Part shown: piece after piece, positions 46,395-56,450 of the stretch
How the letters are laid out: the number at the start of each line of letters is the position of its first letter
Numbering within the stretch: the first letter of the stretch is position 1
Translations under genes and position numbers: made by a program
Assembly (NCBI RefSeq): GCF_030531065.1
Contig: NZ_JAUNOQ010000004.1
Span: 62,001 to 126,000, forward strand
DNA from: Phascolarctobacterium sp.
GTDB lineage: Bacteria; Bacillota; Negativicutes; Acidaminococcales; Acidaminococcaceae
DNA length: 64,000 bases
Direction of reading: 5' to 3'
Notes under the pieces: model-generated
Told to the model about the DNA's origin: nothing
What the model saw: only the letters and a program-made list of their open reading frames with translations
The model's database searches: none

Positions 46395-49300
46395 TCATTC
46401 TATTTTAGCCATCAGCTTGCCGAAGAAATTTTGCACGCGTCCGATATATTTATCCTTGAAATCGTCGACAATTAAATACACGACCGGAACGACCAGCAAA
46501 GTCAACAGCGTAGAAGTAAATAAGCCGCCGAAAATCGCCACCGACATCGGCTGGCGCGATTCGGAACCGGTAGTAAGCATCAAGGCTGCGGGCAACGCGC
46601 CGAGCAGCGTCGACAGCGCCGTAATCAAAATGGCGCGCAGGCGCAGCGGTCCCGCGTTAATCACTGCCGTTACCTTATCCAGTCCTCGCTGGCGTTCGTC
46701 GTTGATAAAAGCGACCAAAATAATGCCGTTATTAACGACGATGCCGACCAAAAGGATTAAGCCCATATAGCTCATCATATCCAGCTTAACGTTCAGCAGA
46801 TACATCAAGCCGAAAGTCCCCGGCGTTAAAAGCGGCAACGAAAACATAATAGTAAAAGGATGAATGAAGGATTCAAACTGAATCGCCATGATGACGTACA
46901 CGAGGAAAATTGCCGCCACCAGCGACAACGCCAGCTGCTCGAAAGCTTCGACCTGCTTCTTGTTCATGCCGGAAGAAACCAATTTGATATCCGATCCGGC
47001 TGGCAAATGCTTTATAACCAGCTGCTGCAGGAGCGTCATCGCTTCGCCAGACGAAAAGTCCGTCGTTACGTTACCAGAAATGCTGATGCTGCGCTGGCGG
47101 TTATAACGCGTAATTACGTTAGGCGCTAAGCTTTCTTCCGCGTCAAAGATACTGCTGGCCTGAACAATTTCGTCGTCGCCGTTGCGGATATACAAGCTAT
47201 CCAAAGCCTTTTTGCCCGTGCGCGACACATCGTCGGCCTTAATCCTGATATCGTAGCGATAACCGTTTTCCTTATATACGCCGACCTTCTGCCCGCCGAA
47301 TACGGCGTACAGCTCGTTGCTCAAAGCTTACAAATCGACGTCCTGCAAATCGGTAATACCGCGTTTTAATTTAATATCCACCTGCGGCTTATCAAAACGT
47401 ACTTCGGTTTTTAGATCACGCAGCTTCCCCGTCTGCTCCGCGTCGGATATGACCTTTTCCGCTACATCCGACAATTCGCGGGTATCGGACCCCACGAGCG
47501 TCATTTCGACATCCTTGCCCGAAAACGTCGTCAGCACGAGGTCGACGTCGCGGAAGCCTGAAAGCCGCTGGCGCATTTCGTCCAGAATATCGTTCAGCTT
47601 AGCGCGTTCCGCATGGGGCTTGAGCTGCACGTAAACCGTCGCTTCGTTTTTCATACCGCCCGTGCCGTTGCCGATTTCGGCGTAAGTATATTCCACCGCT
47701 TCATGCTCGCGGATAACCTTGCCGATATCTTTAGTGACGCGATACGTTTCTGCCAAGCTGCTGCCGGACGGTAGCTCGCACTCTACTTGAAACGTGCCTT
47801 GGTCGTCCGTCGTAAAGAACGAAGAACCCACCTGCGTATATAAAAATATGCCGCCCAAAAACAGCCCCGCCGCTGCGGACATCACCGTTTTGCGGTGGTG
47901 TACGGCAAAGGTCAGCGCGCTGCGGTAATTTTCTTCCAAGCGCGTAAACTGCGCGTTGCAATACGCGCCGAAACGCCCCGGTTTAACCTTGCGTAAAATA
48001 CGCGAGCATAAAAACGGGGTCAGCGTCATCGACAGCACGAAGGATAATAGAATAGTCAGGATAACCGTCGCGCCGAAGGCATAGAAAATTCTGCCCGTAA
48101 TGCCGCTCATAAACGCAATTGGCGAAAAAACCGCCACCGTCGTCATCGCGCCGCCGAATACGGAAAAGGCCACTTCCTTTGTTCCCTGTAAAGCCGCTTC
48201 CATCGGCGGCACGCCCTTGCCCAGGTAACGGTCGACATTTTCCATAACTACCGTAGCCGCGTCCACGACCATGCCCACGGAAAGCGAAATGCCCATCATG
48301 GTAATATTATTGATGGTCATGCCCAGCTTTTGCATCACGACAAAGCTTCCCAAAAGACAAACAGGTATAGCGATTACCGCTACAAAGGTAGTACGGATGG
48401 TCTGCATGAACAGAAACATCAGCGCCGAGCACAACAGCACGGCGACCATGACGTCCGTGCGCACGCCAGCCAACGAATTATTGATGTAGTCCGCCTGCGT
48501 ATAAACCGTTTTTAGTTCCATGCCCGCAGGCAGCTCGGCTTTTAGTTCTTCTAAATAAGCGCTGACGCTTTCGCACAGCTGCACCTCGTTGGCGCCGCTC
48601 TGTTTTTTTACGCTGATAATGATCGTATCGTCGTCGTTCAGGAGCGCGATATTTTCCTCGTCGTCCAGTCCGTCTTCCACCGTCACGACGTCGCCCAGGC
48701 GCACTACGGCGTTGTCCTCAGTTTTTACCGGCAAAGATTTTAATTCTTCAATAGAAGTATATTCGCCGTTAAAACTCAAATCCACTTCCTGCCGCCCGAT
48801 GTATACGCTGCCCACGGGCTGCTCCACGTGCTTTTTGCTCACAGCGTCCGCAATGTCCTGCGTAACTATGCCGTAAGCGTTGGCCGCTTCGGGCTTGAGC
48901 CACAAACGCACCTGCCGTTCGCGGAACCCCGCCGTATCGATATCGCCCACGCCGTCCACGGCCTGCAGCTTTACTTTCAAAACCTTATCCACGTATTCCG
49001 ATTTACTTTGGTAATCCGCCGTGCCGGTCAGCGCCACCTGCATAATGGCAGAGCTGCCCGTGTCGAACTTCTGCACGATGGGCTCGTCGGCTTCGTCCGG
49101 CAAATCGGCCTTGGCCGCGTTCACTTTATCGCGCACGTCCGCGGCGGCGTCGTTGACGTCCTTATCCATATCGAATTCCAACGTCGTAACCGCCTGCCCC
49201 TGATAGCTGGACGAGCTGATGGTGCTGAGCCCGGAAATGCCCGTGAGCTCCGATTCCAAAACGTCGGTAACGTTGTTGTCCATAACCGTGGCGCTCGCGC

Positions 49301-49457
49301 CCGTCATCGTCGTCGTAATCGTCACCATCGGCAGGTCGATGTCCGGCCTGTTCTGCTTGCCCATCTGGCTATAGCTATAGCATCCGAAAACAAAAGTAGC
49401 GATGGCCGTGATAATTACGGTAACAGGTCGCTTTAACGATAGGTTGATTACGTCCAT
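46395..49457 (-). pseudogene. RND (AcrB/HAE1-family) efflux permease interrupted by an in-frame stop
   Basis: The first 709 codons (49457-47328) and the following 309 (47324-46395) are in one frame and together give about 1,020 residues, the normal RND size. The N-part has the first membrane helix (RPVTVIITAIATFVFGCYSY), porter loops and helices 2-6; the C-part has the rest of the porter domain and helices 7-12. They are separated only by TAA at 47328-47330, between Leu and Ala codons, just inside the second porter domain. No ribosome site precedes the second half. Either a true nonsense mutation or a sequence error; an active pump would need read-through. Confidence 0.88.
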
Positions 49458-49459
49458 GA

Positions 49460-50083
49460 TTATTTCCCTTTAAGACAAATGCCGTCCACAGCATAAGCGA
49501 TAATTTTATCCACCAAAGCGTCGGAAAGATTATCCGGCAGGGAAGTGTTTTTTAAATCAGCATAAGGATACAGATTCAATCCGCCTAAGATAACCATCAT
49601 ATACTGGTCTAAGACTTCCGGCGCTTCCTGCGCTAGTTCGCCCTTAGCTACTCCCTTGCGCAAAAATTCCAGGACAATATTGCGCGGGCTTTCGTTAGGC
49701 ATTACCTGCATGCCGCGTTTCTTTTTTTCGGCGCGCGCGATGGCAGTCGCGGCGAAAATAAAACGGTAGCGCTTATAACCTAAATATAAATGTTTGAGCA
49801 AGACGCATAAGATAGTACGGCAATCGCTATCCGCCGCCAAAATCTCGCCGATATTTTTTTCTCCGGAAACTATTAACCGTTGCTCGATGAAAAAAATAAC
49901 TTCGTACTTATCTTTAAAATAATTATACAGCGTACCTTTGGAAACGCCCGCCTTGTCCGCCAATTCGATCATCGTAAATAATTCGCGGCGGTCACGCTGC
50001 AAAAGTTCGCAGGCTACGCAGAAGATTTTATCTTTAAACATTTCTTCTACCAGCTGTTTTTTCTCCTCGGAATATTTCGGCAT
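49460..50083 (-). CDS. TetR-family repressor of the RND operon
   Basis: A 207-residue protein from MPKYSEEKKQLVEE (50083; AGGGGGA upstream). HTH: MIELADKAGVSKGTLYNYFKDKYEVIFF. The C-terminal helical domain would bind the inducer drug. It is the first gene of the operon, 2 bp before the RND gene, and its promoter contains overlapping inverted repeats, so it probably represses itself and the pump. Confidence 0.88.
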   Translation of the reverse strand: MPKYSEEKKQLVEEMFKDKIFCVACELLQRDRRELFTMIELADKAGVSKGTLYNYFKDKYEVIFFIEQRLIVSGEKNIGEILAADSDCRTILCVLLKHLYLGYKRYRFIFAATAIARAEKKKRGMQVMPNESPRNIVLEFLRKGVAKGELAQEAPEVLDQYMMVILGGLNLYPYADLKNTSLPDNLSDALVDKIIAYAVDGICLKGK

Positions 50084-50147
50084 ATAAAGTTCCCCCTTAA
50101 AACTTCGGCGGCGGCTCGCGCCGTTTAATTGCAAATCTAAAACCGTC

Positions 50148-50205
50148 GGTCATTTTAATGACCATTGGTCATTTTTATTTTACAGTTCTGTTACTGCACT
50201 GTCAA
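50148..50205 (-). promoter_or_regulatory. Autoregulated promoter/operator of tetR-RND
   Basis: TTGACA (complement of 50200-50205), a 17-bp spacer and TAAAAT (complement of 50177-50182). Immediately downstream are overlapping palindromes: GGTCATTTTAATGACC (50148-50163) and AATGACC-att-GGTCATT (50157-50173), suitable for a TetR dimer covering the start of transcription. Confidence 0.8.
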
Positions 50206-50291
50206 GTATAAGACGCGCTTCTCGCCGCATTATCAAAATAAATTTACAAGTAGCAAGCGGCAGGCAGCGACGATAAACACCGACGCAAAAA

Positions 50292-50329
50292 GCTCCCCTT
50301 ACGGACGCACGCGCGCCCGTAAGGGGAGC
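50292..50329 (-). terminator. Terminator after the MFS gene
   Basis: 13-bp stem GCTCCCCTTACGG / CCGTAAGGGGAGC with a GC-rich loop; TTTTTGCG follows on the minus strand. The remaining part of the 290-bp gap 50084-50377 holds the tetR promoter and no further gene. Confidence 0.85.
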
Positions 50330-50377
50330 AAAATTTTGCTTTGCCATATATAATTGTCTTATAAATTATGTTGGCGT

Positions 50378-51547
50378 TTACTCTTTGCCATGCCGCAAGT
50401 AAACCGCGCCGCTGACGCCCAAAAGCAAAAAGCCCGCTACCAAAAATAAACTCTTCAAAGGGAAGAAAGTCGCAATCAGCCCGCCTAAGAGCGGCCCCAC
50501 CATGGAGCCGAACTGCTGCGCGCTGAACATAAAGCCGAAAACACGGCCGCGTTGGTCGGATTCCGTATTATTAGCCAGCACCGCGCTCAGCGAAGGCTGA
50601 ATGCCCGCGCAGCATAAGCCGTAAGTGAAATTAGCCACGCAAAACAGCGTCAGCGTATCGGGAAGCGCTACGATAAAATTCATCACGCCCGCCGTCAACG
50701 AAGCAAAGCACAAGCTGCGGTAGAAGCCATGGCGTTGGCCGAAGCGCCCCCAGCTCGGCGCGGTCAAAGCGCTGGCGATGCCCACAAGGCTAAACACAAA
50801 ACCAGACAAAAAGACTAAATTACCTTCGCCGTGGTTCAGCTCCGCCACATACAAGCTCAAAATAGGTTGTATCAGCAAAATGACCATTTGCGCTACCGCC
50901 ACATAAAGCAGCGTTTCCCGAATCACCGGTCGCTGCAGCAGCTGCGCCCCGGGCGCAGCCTCCTTGCGTACCGCTTCCTGCCGGGGCGGCTCCGGAATGT
51001 ACAAATAAAAAACCGCCGTGATAATAGTTAGCAGCGTGCCCGCCAGCATAAACGAACTGCGCATGCCAAAAGCCGTAGCCAGTGTGCCGCCCACCAGCGG
51101 CCCGATAACATTGCCGAAGGTCAGCCCCGCCTGCAAAATTCCCAAGCTCATGCCCAGTTTATCCAGAGGTACCAAACTGGTAGCAATCGCCAGGCACACG
51201 CTCCACAAACCGGCGGCAAAGCCCTGAATGACGCGCACGCCGAACATCTGCTCCGGGCTGGTGACAATACCGCCTAAAAAATAGGATATGGCCAGGCCTG
51301 CGCCCGCGCGCATCGCCATCATTTTTTTACCCTTGGTATCCGCCATCCTGCCCCAAATGGGAGCCATAATGCCGCCAATCAAAAAGGTTATAGAAAAAAT
51401 AGCACCGTTCCACATTTTTACATGTTCCGCACTGACGCCCAGCTCGTTCATCAAATACATGGGCAAAAACGGTATCAGCATCGTATAACCCGCAGCCATC
51501 ATCACTACGTTAGCCGTTAAAATCGCCAGAACAATCTTCCAGTTTTT
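50378..51547 (-). CDS. Major facilitator superfamily drug exporter
   Basis: A 389-residue protein with 12 membrane helices. Start: TTG at 51547, 7 bp after GGAGG; the frame extends to 51589 but without a site. MFS signature between helices 2 and 3 (GRMADTKGKKMMAMRAG) and the drug-antiporter motif C-like GxxxGPxxGG (GNVIGPLVGGTLA). Resembles multidrug exporters of the Bmr/MdtG type. Own promoter and terminator; substrate unknown. Confidence 0.9.
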   Translation of the reverse strand, partial: KNWKIVLAILTANVVMMAAGYTMLIPFLPMYLMNELGVSAEHVKMWNGAIFSITFLIGGIMAPIWGRMADTKGKKMMAMRAGAGLAISYFLGGIVTSPEQMFGVRVIQGFAAGLWSVCLAIATSLVPLDKLGMSLGILQAGLTFGNVIGPLVGGTLATAFGMRSSFMLAGTLLTIITAVFYLYIPEPPRQEAVRKEAAPGAQLLQRPVIRETLLYVAVAQMVILLIQPILSLYVAELNHGEGNLVFLSGFVFSLVGIASALTAPSWGRFGQRHGFYRSLCFASLTAGVMNFIVALPDTLTLFCVANFTYGLCCAGIQPSLSAVLANNTESDQRGRVFGFMFSAQQFGSMVGPLLGGLIATFFPLKSLFLVAGFLLLGVSGAVYLRHGKE

Positions 51548-51637
51548 CAAAATAAAACCTCCAAAAATAAAAAAGACTATGCAGTTCAAAAACCTGCACA
51601 GAATTCATCTTCAAAAATACTCGCAACTTCTGCACTA

Positions 51638-51666
51638 ATTATAAGACGTCCCGCGGCGTTTTGCAA
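51638..51666 (-). promoter_or_regulatory. Promoter of the MFS gene
   Basis: TTGCAA, a 17-bp spacer and TATAAT on the minus strand, about 90 bp before the TTG start. Its presence means the RNA encoded at 51690-51911 need not be the leader of this gene. Confidence 0.65.
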
Positions 51667-51689
51667 GCCGCCAACCAGCTTGCCGCACA

Positions 51690-51911
51690 AAAATAATAAA
51701 GGAGCCTGCGCTGTGGTGACGCAAGCCCCTCTATCATTTTGGAGGAGAAAATATGGATACGCCTCTTACCCAGAGGTAATAAGATAAGAAACGTACAGCA
51801 GCTTGTTCATAGTTATCCGCTAACCGACACCCAAAGGAAGTGGTTATATGGTCAAGGTCAAGGCTGCAAAATCAGGAAGGATAGAAGCGTCGGTTAGCAG
51901 TTGTTAACTAT
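51690..51911 (-). ncRNA. Candidate structured small RNA between ftsH and the MFS gene
   Basis: No gene is found in 51590-51976. On the minus strand an extended -10 promoter (TTGCTA, 17-bp spacer, TGCTATAAT; 51918-51946) starts a ~220-nt transcript. A large hairpin pairs CATAGTTA + GCTAACCGAC (5' side) with GTCGGTTAGC + TAACTATG (51804-51834); a second hairpin is CCTCTgggtaAGAGG; the end GGGGCTTGC...GCAGGCTCC with TTTATTATTTTT is a good terminator with G-U pairs possible only on this strand. A plus-strand terminator at 51912-51935 also exists. I could not match it to 6S, SRP or a known riboswitch. Confidence 0.6.
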
Positions 51912-51976
51912 GCTGTAATTATAGCACAGCTTTTTCAAGTTAGCAAGTGCTAATTTAAAATTTTCTTGTATTTTTT

Positions 51977-53845
51977 TTACGCCTGCTCCTCAACCTGTCC
52001 TGCAACGGCAGCGCCGCCTTCAGCTGCCGCCTCCTCCTGCCGCAACAGCGCCATAAACTGTTCGCCGGTAATAGTTTCCTTTTCCAGCAGGAAGCTTGCC
52101 AATACGTCAAGCTTATCCCTGTTGGCCTGCAAAATACTGCGCGCCTGTTCGTGCGCACTCTTGATAATCTCCAAAACCTTGGCGTCGATTCTGCCCGCAG
52201 TCTCCTGACTGCAAGCTAAGGAGGTATCGCCGCCTAAATATTGGTTAGTAACCACCTCGGTCGCCATCATGTCGAACTCCTCAGTCATGCCCAAGCGCGT
52301 CACCATACTGCGGGCAATCTTAGTCGCCTGCTCGATATCGTTAGCCGCGCCGCTAGTTATACTGCCGAAGACCAGCTCTTCGGCACTGCGCCCGCCGGTA
52401 ATGGTAACAATCTTGTTGAACAGCTCTTCTTTCTTCATCAAAACGCTGTCGTTATCATTGATCTGCATGGTATAACCCAACGCGCCGTTCGTGCGGGGGA
52501 TAATGGTAATCTTATGCACCGGCGCGCTGTTCTTCTGCATAGCCGCCACCAGCGCGTGCCCGATTTCGTGATAAGCGATGACCCGCTTTTCTTCCGGCGA
52601 AATGACTGCGCCCTTACGCTGATAACCGGCGATAACAACCTCAATGGATTCCTCCAAATCAGCCTGCTCCACTACGCCGCGATGCAGCTTTACCGCGCGC
52701 AGCGCGCCCTCATTGATAATATTAGCCAGCTCCGCGCCGCTCGCGCCCGCCGTAGCCCTGGCCAAGGATAAGAAATCGATATTGTCCGCCATTTTTACGT
52801 CGCGGGCGTGCACCTTCAAAATCGCTTCGCGACCGTGCAAGTCGGGCAGCTCCACCGGTATGCGCCGGTCAAAGCGCCCCGGACGCAGCAAAGCCTTATC
52901 CAGGGATTCAGGACGGTTGGTCGCCGCCAAAATCACCACGCCCTTGCTGCCGTCAAAGCCGTCCATCTCGCTGAGCAGCTGGTTCAAGGTCTGCTCACGC
53001 TCGTCGTTGCCGCCGAACTGACCGTTATCGCGGCGCTTGCCGATAGCGTCGATCTCATCGATAAACACGATGCAGGGAGCCTTTTCCTGCGCCTGCTTAA
53101 ACAAATCGCGCACACGAGCCGCGCCCATGCCCACAAACATTTCCACAAATTCGCTGCCGCTGATGGAAAAGAACGGCACCTTGGCCTCGCCGGCCACCGC
53201 CTTCGCCAGCAAAGTTTTGCCCGTACCCGGAGGGCCTACCAGCAGCGCGCCCTTAGGCATATTAGCGCCGATATCCTTATACTTGCCCGGATTGTGCAGA
53301 AAGTCCACCAGCTCCATCAAGGCTTCCTTAGCCTCGTCCTGACCCGCCACGTCGGCAAAGCTTTTACCGGTTTGGGCTTCCACATAAACCTTGGCATTGC
53401 TCTTGCCAAAGGTCATAGCGTTGCCGCCCATACGCTTGCCCATGAAATACATGAACAGCTGGCCTAAGCCGAAGAATATCAAGATCGGCAAAATCCAGTT
53501 AGTGAAAAAGCTAACAATGGGACTTTGCTCCTTAGGTACAACCTGAGAAAATTCAACCTTGCTTTTAATCAAACGATCCACCAGCTGCGGGTCCTCCACG
53601 CGACCGGTGACGTAAATCTCCTTTTCATTATCGCCCTTGCCCAACGCGGCAATACGTTTATCAGTAATTTCTACTTTGGAAAATTTACCGTCGTCCACCA
53701 TCTGCAAAAAGTTGCCGTAGGACACGTCGTTTACCTTGGGACTGAAAAACATAGGAACGATTACCGTATTAATCACTAAGATAATCAGCATCGCCATGGC
53801 ATAGTAGTAAATTAAAGGCCGTTTTTTATTATTATCGCTATTCAT
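51977..53845 (-). CDS. ftsH: ATP-dependent zinc metalloprotease FtsH
   Basis: A 622-residue membrane AAA protease from [15 protein letters not shown] (53845; AGGGAGAG upstream). Two membrane helices (about 11-33 and 112-135) flank a periplasmic domain; Walker A GPPGTGKT at 204-211, Walker [24 protein letters not shown]...RPGRFDR, and the zinc site HEIGH at 426-430. It degrades membrane proteins and regulators. Ends in an acidic Ala/Glu tail. Stands alone here, unlike the common tilS-hpt-ftsH order. Confidence 0.97.
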   Translation of the reverse strand: MNSDNNKKRPLIYYYAMAMLIILVINTVIVPMFFSPKVNDVSYGNFLQMVDDGKFSKVEITDKRIAALGKGDNEKEIYVTGRVEDPQLVDRLIKSKVEFSQVVPKEQSPIVSFFTNWILPILIFFGLGQLFMYFMGKRMGGNAMTFGKSNAKVYVEAQTGKSFADVAGQDEAKEALMELVDFLHNPGKYKDIGANMPKGALLVGPPGTGKTLLAKAVAGEAKVPFFSISGSEFVEMFVGMGAARVRDLFKQAQEKAPCIVFIDEIDAIGKRRDNGQFGGNDEREQTLNQLLSEMDGFDGSKGVVILAATNRPESLDKALLRPGRFDRRIPVELPDLHGREAILKVHARDVKMADNIDFLSLARATAGASGAELANIINEGALRAVKLHRGVVEQADLEESIEVVIAGYQRKGAVISPEEKRVIAYHEIGHALVAAMQKNSAPVHKITIIPRTNGALGYTMQINDNDSVLMKKEELFNKIVTITGGRSAEELVFGSITSGAANDIEQATKIARSMVTRLGMTEEFDMMATEVVTNQYLGGDTSLACSQETAGRIDAKVLEIIKSAHEQARSILQANRDKLDVLASFLLEKETITGEQFMALLRQEEAAAEGGAAVAGQVEEQA

Positions 53846-53991
53846 CTTGCTCTCTCCCTTACAAAAATTTGCTGCCTTTGCTACTATTGTAACCTTCTGA
53901 CGCAAAACACGCAAATGAAATGTTTGCGAAATTTTCTGTGCAAAATTGAAAAAAGCTACAACCATTACAGATTGCAGCTTTTATTTGATTA

Positions 53992-54068
53992 TGGTGTCCC
54001 TGGCGAGAATCGAACTCACGGCCTTTCGCTTAGGAGGCGAACGCTCTATCCTACTGAGCTACAGAGAC
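53992..54068 (-). tRNA. tRNA-Arg (anticodon CCT)
   Basis: 77 nt including an encoded CCA. Acceptor arms GTCTCTG and CAGGGAC pair (one G-U); the D-arm has TAGCTCAGTAGGATAGAGC; the anticodon stem TTCGC/GCGAA holds the loop CTCCTAA, giving anticodon CCT; the T-arm has GTTCGATTC. Reads codon AGG. Confidence 0.96.
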
Positions 54069-54164
54069 ATAAGGACAGCCCTGACGCAAGCTCAAGCCAG
54101 CCCGCATCAAAACTGCGACTATTATTATATACCAAAAGCAGGCCGCTGGCAACGCCAAATTAAA

Positions 54165-54845
54165 TCAGTCCAAGCCGCCGATAGCCTCGCCGTACAAATA
54201 CCTGTCCACTACTATTTCCGCAGCTGCGGCAGCCGGCATTTTTTGCATGGGCTGCGTGGGATTAAAGATGCTCATGGCTACGCCAAAGAACAAAAACCTG
54301 CTGGAAATTTCTTCGTCGCAGCCCGGTTTGAGCAGTTTAGCGTCAATAGCTTCGATCACAATTTTTTCTAAAATAAGATATTCTTCCTCAACCAACTTGA
54401 GATATCGCAGAACGCGTTCCCTGGTTTCTTCCGAAATTTTTAACTGACTATATCGCGGGATCAGCTGATGCTCGCCGTCCACTTTTTGTATGCGGCAATT
54501 ATTTCTGCCGTCGATCATCTCAAAATAAATGATTTGCCATAAATCGTTATTTTCATAATAAAAATCAATCATTTCCTGAAAATACGCTATCAATTTTTCT
54601 TTTATCCCTTGCTTACCCGCCACGGCGGCCTGCAAGCGTTTGACAAAAGGCGCGTTCTTTTTTTCTACCAATTTATAGAAGAGCCTTTCTTTATTGCCGA
54701 AATATTTATAAACCGTGCCCTTGCCCACGTCGGCCAAGGCAATAATCGCGTCCAATGTCGCTTTTTCATAGCCGTACATAGAAAAAATTTTTTCTGCAGC
54801 TTCCAAAATACGCTGCTCTTTAGACTCCGCCCCGCTTACTTTCAC
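54165..54845 (-). CDS. TetR-family transcription regulator
   Basis: A 226-residue protein with N-terminal HTH (ILEAAEKIFSMYGYEKATLD; ALADVGKGTVYKYFGNKERL) and a helical ligand domain that includes a Ser/Phe-rich C-terminal segment. It is a single gene; targets unknown. It differs from the tetR of the RND operon. Confidence 0.88.
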   Translation of the reverse strand: MKVSGAESKEQRILEAAEKIFSMYGYEKATLDAIIALADVGKGTVYKYFGNKERLFYKLVEKKNAPFVKRLQAAVAGKQGIKEKLIAYFQEMIDFYYENNDLWQIIYFEMIDGRNNCRIQKVDGEHQLIPRYSQLKISEETRERVLRYLKLVEEEYLILEKIVIEAIDAKLLKPGCDEEISSRFLFFGVAMSIFNPTQPMQKMPAAAAAEIVVDRYLYGEAIGGLD

Positions 54846-55026
54846 AGTGCAACCTCCTTTGCTTATTTATAAATAACGCGCTAATAATATATTTTATTAT
54901 ACCGTTTTCTGCGCCTAAATGCCAGCCGCCGCGGTAAGAAATTTTACTTGTCGGCGGCGCGGCTAGTCCAGACAAAATTGTTCACAAGAAATATCTGAAA
55001 AAAGCCTGCCCAAGACGCTTTTTTTT

Positions 55027-55034
55027 GATATAAT
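55027..55034 (+). promoter_or_regulatory. Extended -10 promoter of the kor operon
   Basis: TGATATAAT (from 55026) about 55 bp before the ferredoxin-subunit start; no clear -35. The rest of the 245-bp gap from 54846 shows only AT-rich DNA and a short GC-rich inverted repeat (near 54920-54965). Confidence 0.5.
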
Positions 55035-55090
55035 GTATACAAGGTGATATACGCTGTTTTTTCATCAAGGAGATACAAGGAGGTTATCCC

Positions 55091-55270
55091 ATGTTAAAAA
55101 TCATCACTAAGCGTTGCAAGGGCTGCGGCATCTGCGCGGCCTTCTGCCCCAAAAAAGTTCTGGCAGTCAGCGAAGTAGGCAAGGTCGAAGCCGTTGCTGA
55201 GGAAAACTGCATCAAATGCGGACAATGCGAAATGCGCTGCCCGGATTACGCTATTTTTGTAGATAAATAA
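55091..55270 (+). CDS. korD: 2-oxoacid:ferredoxin oxidoreductase delta (ferredoxin-like) subunit
   Basis: A 59-residue 2[4Fe-4S] protein: CKGCGICAAFCP and CIKCGQCEMRCP. Ribosome site AAGGAGG. It accepts electrons inside the complex and hands them to free ferredoxin. First gene of the four-gene operon; too short to be noticed by a 60-residue cut-off. Confidence 0.93.
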   Translation: MLKIITKRCKGCGICAAFCPKKVLAVSEVGKVEAVAEENCIKCGQCEMRCPDYAIFVDK

Positions 55271-55287
55271 AAAGGAGTGAATTACCC

Positions 55288-56427
55288 ATGTCAAGAATCC
55301 TGCTGTTACAAGGTAACCAGGCGGTTGTCGAGGGTGCGATTGCTGCCGGTGTAAAATTTTACGGCGGCTATCCTATCACCCCTTCCACCGAAATTGCAGA
55401 ACAATTAGCGCTGCGTTTGCCCCAGGTCGGCGGCAAATTTATGCAGACTGAAGATGAAATCGCCGGCTTAGGTACCGTTATCGGCGCTTCCATGGCCGGT
55501 CAAAAGGCGATGACCGCCACCAGCGGCCCCGGCTTCTCTTTAAAACAAGAAATGCTTGGTCTGGCCTGCGTCGCCGAAATTCCCTGCGTAATCGTCAACG
55601 TACAGCGCGTCGGCCCCGCTACCGGCCAACCCACCTCCCCCGCTCAGGGCGAGGTTATGCAGGCTCGCTGGGGCACTCACGGCGACCACTGGCTGATTAC
55701 TATTTCTCCCTCCAGCGTTCCCGAATGCTTCGAGCTGACGCTGCGCGCCGTAGCGTTAGCCGAAAAATACCGCTGCCCGGTTATCCTGCTGATGGACGAG
55801 GTTATCGGCCATATGCGCGAAAAAATCGAGCTGCCCGATAATTACGATGAAATTCCGCAGGCTGAACGCAAGCAGCCCGCCTGCGCTCCCGAAGATTACC
55901 TGGCCTACGGCTGTGAGGAAGGCTCCAAGGTTCCCGCTATGGCAGCCTTCGGCAGCGGCTACCGCTGGCATGTAACCGGCCTTATCCACGACGAAACAGG
56001 CTTCCCCAAGGGTACCGGCGCGGCTACTAAATCCGCACAGAACCGTCTGCGCAGCAAGATTGAAGATAATGTAGAAGATATCGTACAAGTAGAAAACTAT
56101 AAAATGGAAGACGCCGAATTCGCCGTTGTAGCCTTTGGCGGCGCAGCCCGTACCGCCTACGAGGCTGTGGATATGGCACGCGCCGAAGGTTTGAAGGTCG
56201 GCTTTGTGCGTCCCATCACCATCTGGCCCTTTGCTGAAAAGCAAATGCAGGAGCTGGCAGGCAAGGTCAAGGGCATTCTGGTACACGAGCTGAACTGCGG
56301 ACAATACGTGCTGGAGGTAGAGCGCGCCGTAGCAGGCAAGATACCCGTAAGCCTGTACGCTAAGTACGACAACGAATCTGCTACTCCGGCTCAGCTGCTG
56401 GCTGAAATTAAAAAGGCTATGGCCTAA
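55288..56427 (+). CDS. korA: 2-oxoacid:ferredoxin oxidoreductase alpha subunit
   Basis: A 379-residue subunit: NQAVVEGAIAAGVKFYGGYP and TPSTEIAEQL at the N-terminus (pyrimidine-binding fold), the ETE-like TEDEIAGLGTVIGASMAGQ, and the C-terminal transketolase-like domain (FAVVAFGGAARTAYEAVD). Together with beta it oxidatively decarboxylates 2-oxoglutarate or a related 2-oxoacid to an acyl-CoA, or works in reverse for CO2 fixation. 17 bp after korD. Confidence 0.94.
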   Translation: MSRILLLQGNQAVVEGAIAAGVKFYGGYPITPSTEIAEQLALRLPQVGGKFMQTEDEIAGLGTVIGASMAGQKAMTATSGPGFSLKQEMLGLACVAEIPCVIVNVQRVGPATGQPTSPAQGEVMQARWGTHGDHWLITISPSSVPECFELTLRAVALAEKYRCPVILLMDEVIGHMREKIELPDNYDEIPQAERKQPACAPEDYLAYGCEEGSKVPAMAAFGSGYRWHVTGLIHDETGFPKGTGAATKSAQNRLRSKIEDNVEDIVQVENYKMEDAEFAVVAFGGAARTAYEAVDMARAEGLKVGFVRPITIWPFAEKQMQELAGKVKGILVHELNCGQYVLEVERAVAGKIPVSLYAKYDNESATPAQLLAEIKKAMA

Positions 56428-56450
56428 TCGGATGAGAGGAGAATTATAGA

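Noticed and set aside
47325-47330. Split RND pump as two genuine separate genes
   Set aside because: No ribosome site before the second half, same frame, and the break falls within a folded porter domain.
51690-51940. Possible SRP RNA (plus strand has GGTCAAGG and CAGGAAGG)
   Set aside because: The conserved SRP loop needs GGTCAGG close to a GGAA tetraloop with AGCAGCC; the spacing and partner strand do not fit.
51690-51940. Possible 6S RNA
   Set aside because: The 5' and 3' ends do not close into one long rod with a central bubble; the main stem closes within the 5' half only.
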